64,000 nt of DNA, from contig JAUXNJ010000044.1 of NCBI GenBank assembly GCA_030682795.1, positions 1-64,000 of the forward strand. Reading direction: 5' to 3'. The notes beneath the pieces are model-generated. The model was not told the origin of the DNA. It made no database searches and saw nothing but the letters and a program-made list of their open reading frames with translations. The first letter of the stretch is position 1, and each line of letters begins with the position of its first letter. This document shows positions 61,462-64,000 of the stretch, in pieces. The stretch is from Sphingobacteriaceae bacterium (GTDB lineage: Bacteria; Bacteroidota; Bacteroidia; UBA7662). The position numbers and the translations under genes were made by a program.

Positions 61462-62099
61462 GAACCAAGTTGTTTTTACTCATGGCCCTGATGGGCGCAT
61501 CCTTGGTGGGAGTAGCCCAAACAGAAACCAAAGCTCGGTTTCCAAGATATGCGATTATTGGAGTGAATTTGGGGCCCTTGATGCTCAATCAATTCCAGTT
61601 GGATGCGGAGTTTGGACAAGAAAACAAGTACGTATCACTGATGGTGAGCGCATTTTACGGTCAAAATGGGGCTTATTCTAATTACAATGGCGAGGTTTTT
61701 TCAAGTTCCTACAACCAGGGGCTTGGTATTGGTTTGCGTATTTATGAAACTGCTTTTGGGAATACGCGCTTTTTTTTCCAACCGAGTCTTTATTACAAGC
61801 AACTAGCTGTTTCTTATAAGACAATGCGGTTTATTCCAACAACTTACGACGGCCTTCCTGCGATGCGTTGGGGAGAGGCGGTGCAAACGGATGAATATCG
61901 AGGTTTTGTGGGCGAAGCTTTGGCTGGATCTCAAACCTCTTTGGGGCCCATAATTGTAGAAGGTGGATTTGGATTTGTTTACCGAAATTTAAATGCCATG
62001 CAGCCCGAGCCCAAAAGAATAAGTTCGGGGGCTGCCTGGACGGTTGGACTGAATGAATTTAGTCCGCTCCTCAATTTGAAACTAGGCTATAAGTTCTAA
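61458..62099 (+). CDS. Hypothetical outer-membrane beta-barrel-like protein
   Basis: The 213-residue protein has a signal peptide (1-20, ending GVA-Q) and a body of alternating amphipathic strands ending L-K-L-G-Y-K-F, as in small outer-membrane barrels. I recognise no named family. It is the third gene of an overlapping set with the two LVIVD lipoprotein genes and is probably their membrane partner. Confidence 0.65.
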   Translation: MRTKLFLLMALMGASLVGVAQTETKARFPRYAIIGVNLGPLMLNQFQLDAEFGQENKYVSLMVSAFYGQNGAYSNYNGEVFSSSYNQGLGIGLRIYETAFGNTRFFFQPSLYYKQLAVSYKTMRFIPTTYDGLPAMRWGEAVQTDEYRGFVGEALAGSQTSLGPIIVEGGFGFVYRNLNAMQPEPKRISSGAAWTVGLNEFSPLLNLKLGYKF

Positions 62100-62560
62100 T
62101 GCTCTTTAATGGTCGCAGGAGGACTTAAATAAACATCTATTGACCAACGACCACCACCTCTGACCAGTAAAAACAAACTACCGAGCAACATTGCCCAATC
62201 GGTTCTACTTCCATGCATCATTGGCCAAAAACCTTCATTTGCCAACACTTCTCCCTTGGTGGTGTAGATAGCTACCAGCATGATGATGAGCAAGGGCATG
62301 CTGGCTAAACGGGTAGCCAATCCCAGCAAAACCGAAATGCCGCAAAGCACTTCAAAGCTTCCCACAAAGGAACCCAAGAACTCTGGGCCAGGTAAACCGA
62401 TGCGCTCAAACCGGCCAGCTCCTCGCAAGGCAGGGAATAAGAACTTTTGGACGCCCTCTGATAAAAATACGGCACCTACCGAAAGTCGGATAAGCAGGGT
62501 GCTGCTGGCCCGATCGGTTTGGAAGAGAGGATACCAGCGGTTGTTGGGTTTTATCTCCAT
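62096..62560 (-). CDS. DoxX-family membrane protein
   Basis: The 154-residue protein has four transmembrane segments. The DoxX pattern is R-L-S-V-G-A-V-F-L-S-E-G-V-Q-K-F (about 25-40), R-F-E-R-I-G-L-P, and a Gly-rich second helix with F-E-V-L-C-G-I-S-V-L-L-G. It differs from the two DoxX-like proteins at the left end of the window in carrying the longer classical form. It overlaps the start region of the FkbM gene (stop of fkbM at 62551) and is convergent with the barrel gene by 4 bases. Confidence 0.85.
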   Translation of the reverse strand: MEIKPNNRWYPLFQTDRASSTLLIRLSVGAVFLSEGVQKFLFPALRGAGRFERIGLPGPEFLGSFVGSFEVLCGISVLLGLATRLASMPLLIIMLVAIYTTKGEVLANEGFWPMMHGSRTDWAMLLGSLFLLVRGGGRWSIDVYLSPPATIKEH

Positions 62561-63327
62561 TGATGGGTGGGTTTATAAGCCCATATCAAGTCTTTGCCTT
62601 GTCTCTTGATCAGGTAGCCTAATTTTTCGAGGTAATGCATCATGCTTTGGGTGTTTTCGTTGGGAGCGCTTCCTGGATGAGTTTCCATGGCAATGCAATT
62701 GATGGCGTCGAAGAGTGCGGCAGGACTGTTGTAGATGATGCCGTACTCCGCACCTTCACAGTCCATCTTCAACAAATCTACCTTTCTTAACTGATGCTGC
62801 TCGAAAATAGCAGCTAAGGTGGTTGAGGCTACCACCTCTTCGGTGCCTCCTGTGCTATTGGCCAACAAACTGGCCGAGGTAGTAATGTCTTGTTCATTAA
62901 ATCGCAATACAATTTCTCCAACTACATCACTTACGGCTGCATGCTGCGCTAGAAGGTTGTTTGCGGGAATGCCCGCCGTGTTTTTCTGTAACAGCTTAAA
63001 ATTGCGTGCAATGGGTTCAAAGGCCAGTATTTTGGCCGCAGGGAGTTTATACCAGGCTAACAGACTAAAAAAGCCAACATTAGCACCAATATCAAGCACT
63101 ACTGGTGCTGGATCAGTAAACAGTTTTTTGGGGAGGTGCTTAAAGTAAACTTCTTCAAAAAAGCTCTCTTTGAATTCGGGAATGATTTGATTAGGTACGC
63201 TAACATTGAATTGGTTACGTAAACGAAAGGTGAAACCCGCACCCTTTTTGCCGCTACTTTTGTACCACAAATAGGCCATCCAATTATCAATATTGCTGAT
63301 CATGTTCAGCACGCGGTATGCTTTCAT
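62551..63327 (-). CDS. FkbM-family methyltransferase
   Basis: The 258-residue SAM-dependent methyltransferase shows VVLDIGANVGFFSLLAW (motif I, about 73-89), ILAFEPIARNFKLLQKN (motif II, about 93-110), and VDLLKMDCEGAEYGII (about 188-203) with the DCEGAE characteristic of FkbM enzymes. It probably methylates a hydroxyl on a sugar or small molecule. The N-terminal 60 residues are basic and are not part of the core fold. Confidence 0.88.
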   Translation of the reverse strand: MKAYRVLNMISNIDNWMAYLWYKSSGKKGAGFTFRLRNQFNVSVPNQIIPEFKESFFEEVYFKHLPKKLFTDPAPVVLDIGANVGFFSLLAWYKLPAAKILAFEPIARNFKLLQKNTAGIPANNLLAQHAAVSDVVGEIVLRFNEQDITTSASLLANSTGGTEEVVASTTLAAIFEQHQLRKVDLLKMDCEGAEYGIIYNSPAALFDAINCIAMETHPGSAPNENTQSMMHYLEKLGYLIKRQGKDLIWAYKPTHQWR

Positions 63328-63440
63328 CTACGATAAGATTTAGTCTTGCTGCCAGCAAATATATCATTTTACTGCAACTGAAACTTAGGCTATGCTGCCG
63401 CCGTTGTAAAAGCTATCTTTGAACGGTCTGAAGAAAAAGC

Positions 63441-64000
63441 ATGGTAACATACGAAAAACATATACTGCCCAACGGATTACGCGTGATTGCGCATCAAAAT
63501 CACACGACCCAATTGGGTGCCTTTAATTTGATGTACGACGTGGGGGCCCGCGATGAGCAGGCCGACAAAACGGGTTTTGCCCATTTGTTTGAGCACCTCA
63601 TGTTTGGTGGCTCGGCCAACATCCCTGAATACGATGCCGTGGCGCAACGTATTGGGGCCGAAAACAACGCATTTACCAATAACGACATCACCAATTATTA
63701 CCTCACCTTTCCTGCTAATCAGCTCGAAACAGCTTTTTGGCTCGAAAGTGACCGCATGCTGCAGCTCGATTTCAGCGAAAGGAGTCTGGAAGTGCAGCGG
63801 GCTGTAGTGATTGAAGAGTTTAAGCAACGCTATTTGAACCAACCTTATGGCGATGTGTGGCTGAAGCTGCGCCCCTTAGCTTATAAAAAGCACCCTTACC
63901 GCTGGGCAACCATTGGCAAGGAGCTGAGTCACATCGAAAATGCCACCTTGGAGGATGTAAAGGCCTTTTTTTATGCGCATTACCGTCCCGACAATGCCGT
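63441..64000 (+). CDS. M16-family zinc peptidase, N-terminal part
   Basis: The gene runs past the window end; 186 residues are visible. The inverted zinc motif HxxEH is HLFEHLMF near residue 49 in the context G-F-A-H-L-F-E-H. The following N-A-F-T-N-N-D-I-T-N-Y-Y-L-T and the second-shell Glu in VVIEEFKQRY are also as expected for pitrilysin-type M16 peptidases of the processing-peptidase/PqqL group. No signal peptide is apparent. The ATG at 63441 gives the standard start, NGLRVI preceded by about 12 residues. Confidence 0.92.
   Translation, partial: MVTYEKHILPNGLRVIAHQNHTTQLGAFNLMYDVGARDEQADKTGFAHLFEHLMFGGSANIPEYDAVAQRIGAENNAFTNNDITNYYLTFPANQLETAFWLESDRMLQLDFSERSLEVQRAVVIEEFKQRYLNQPYGDVWLKLRPLAYKKHPYRWATIGKELSHIENATLEDVKAFFYAHYRPDNA

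Overview
The window is chromosomal DNA of a member of the Bacteroidota. The evidence is six genes whose products carry or appear to carry type IX secretion (T9SS) sorting domains, the absence of clear Shine-Dalgarno sequences, TAnnTTTG-like promoter elements, a eukaryote-like class Ia nrdB-nrdA pair, tandem rhomboid genes next to mutL, S46 and S9 peptidases, and an ftsK-lolA pair. I cannot name the genus. I see no rRNA, tRNA or CRISPR array.

Left end (1-3.8 kb): the end of an IS256-like element truncates a winged-helix Fic-domain gene, whose upstream DNA carries an array of TTGACCGATA half-sites. Two DoxX-like membrane genes, tsaC/sua5 and a lipoprotein gene follow. From 3.8 to 17.0 kb lie three very large secreted T9SS proteins: an S8 protease, a double beta-helix protein and an M43 metalloprotease. 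Two of them share a roughly 70-residue repeat module.

The most unusual part is 17.0-24.0 kb. Six tightly packed or overlapping genes encode a PqqD-like peptide-binding protein, a CarB-like ATP-grasp ligase, a DAP-decarboxylase-like fold III PLP enzyme, a urea transporter fused to an M23 peptidase, a TPR/beta-barrel outer-membrane protein and a TPR protein. This block is bounded by a perfect 45-bp direct repeat made of the 3' end of dxs: one copy in the intact dxs, the other in a decayed dxs tail whose stop lies a few bases from the M43 stop. The simplest reading is that the operon arrived as a unit at the 3' end of dxs and displaced the native tail. The combined function is unknown. I infer synthesis of an amide-linked, decarboxylated compound, possibly peptide-attached, that is moved through the envelope.

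24-45 kb is mostly housekeeping: dxs with a Ca/Na antiporter, endonuclease III with an SDR and an aldehyde dehydrogenase, nrdB-nrdA, a CpeT-like protein, a PAP2 phosphatase, lpd, a GNAT-like two-gene unit, an S46 dipeptidyl-peptidase, an LPP20-like lipoprotein, smpB, lolA and ftsK.

45.3-50.4 kb holds two further T9SS genes between copies of a dispersed repeat. The first has a 10-G tract that puts its signal peptide out of frame. The second changes base composition abruptly part-way. 50.4-64 kb is a leftward run (M28 peptidase, cysS, EEP-family protein, two rhomboids, mutL, a small membrane protein, S9 peptidase), then a three-gene lipoprotein/outer-membrane operon that looks like a split LVIVD protein, a DoxX gene overlapping an FkbM methyltransferase, and the start of an M16 peptidase.
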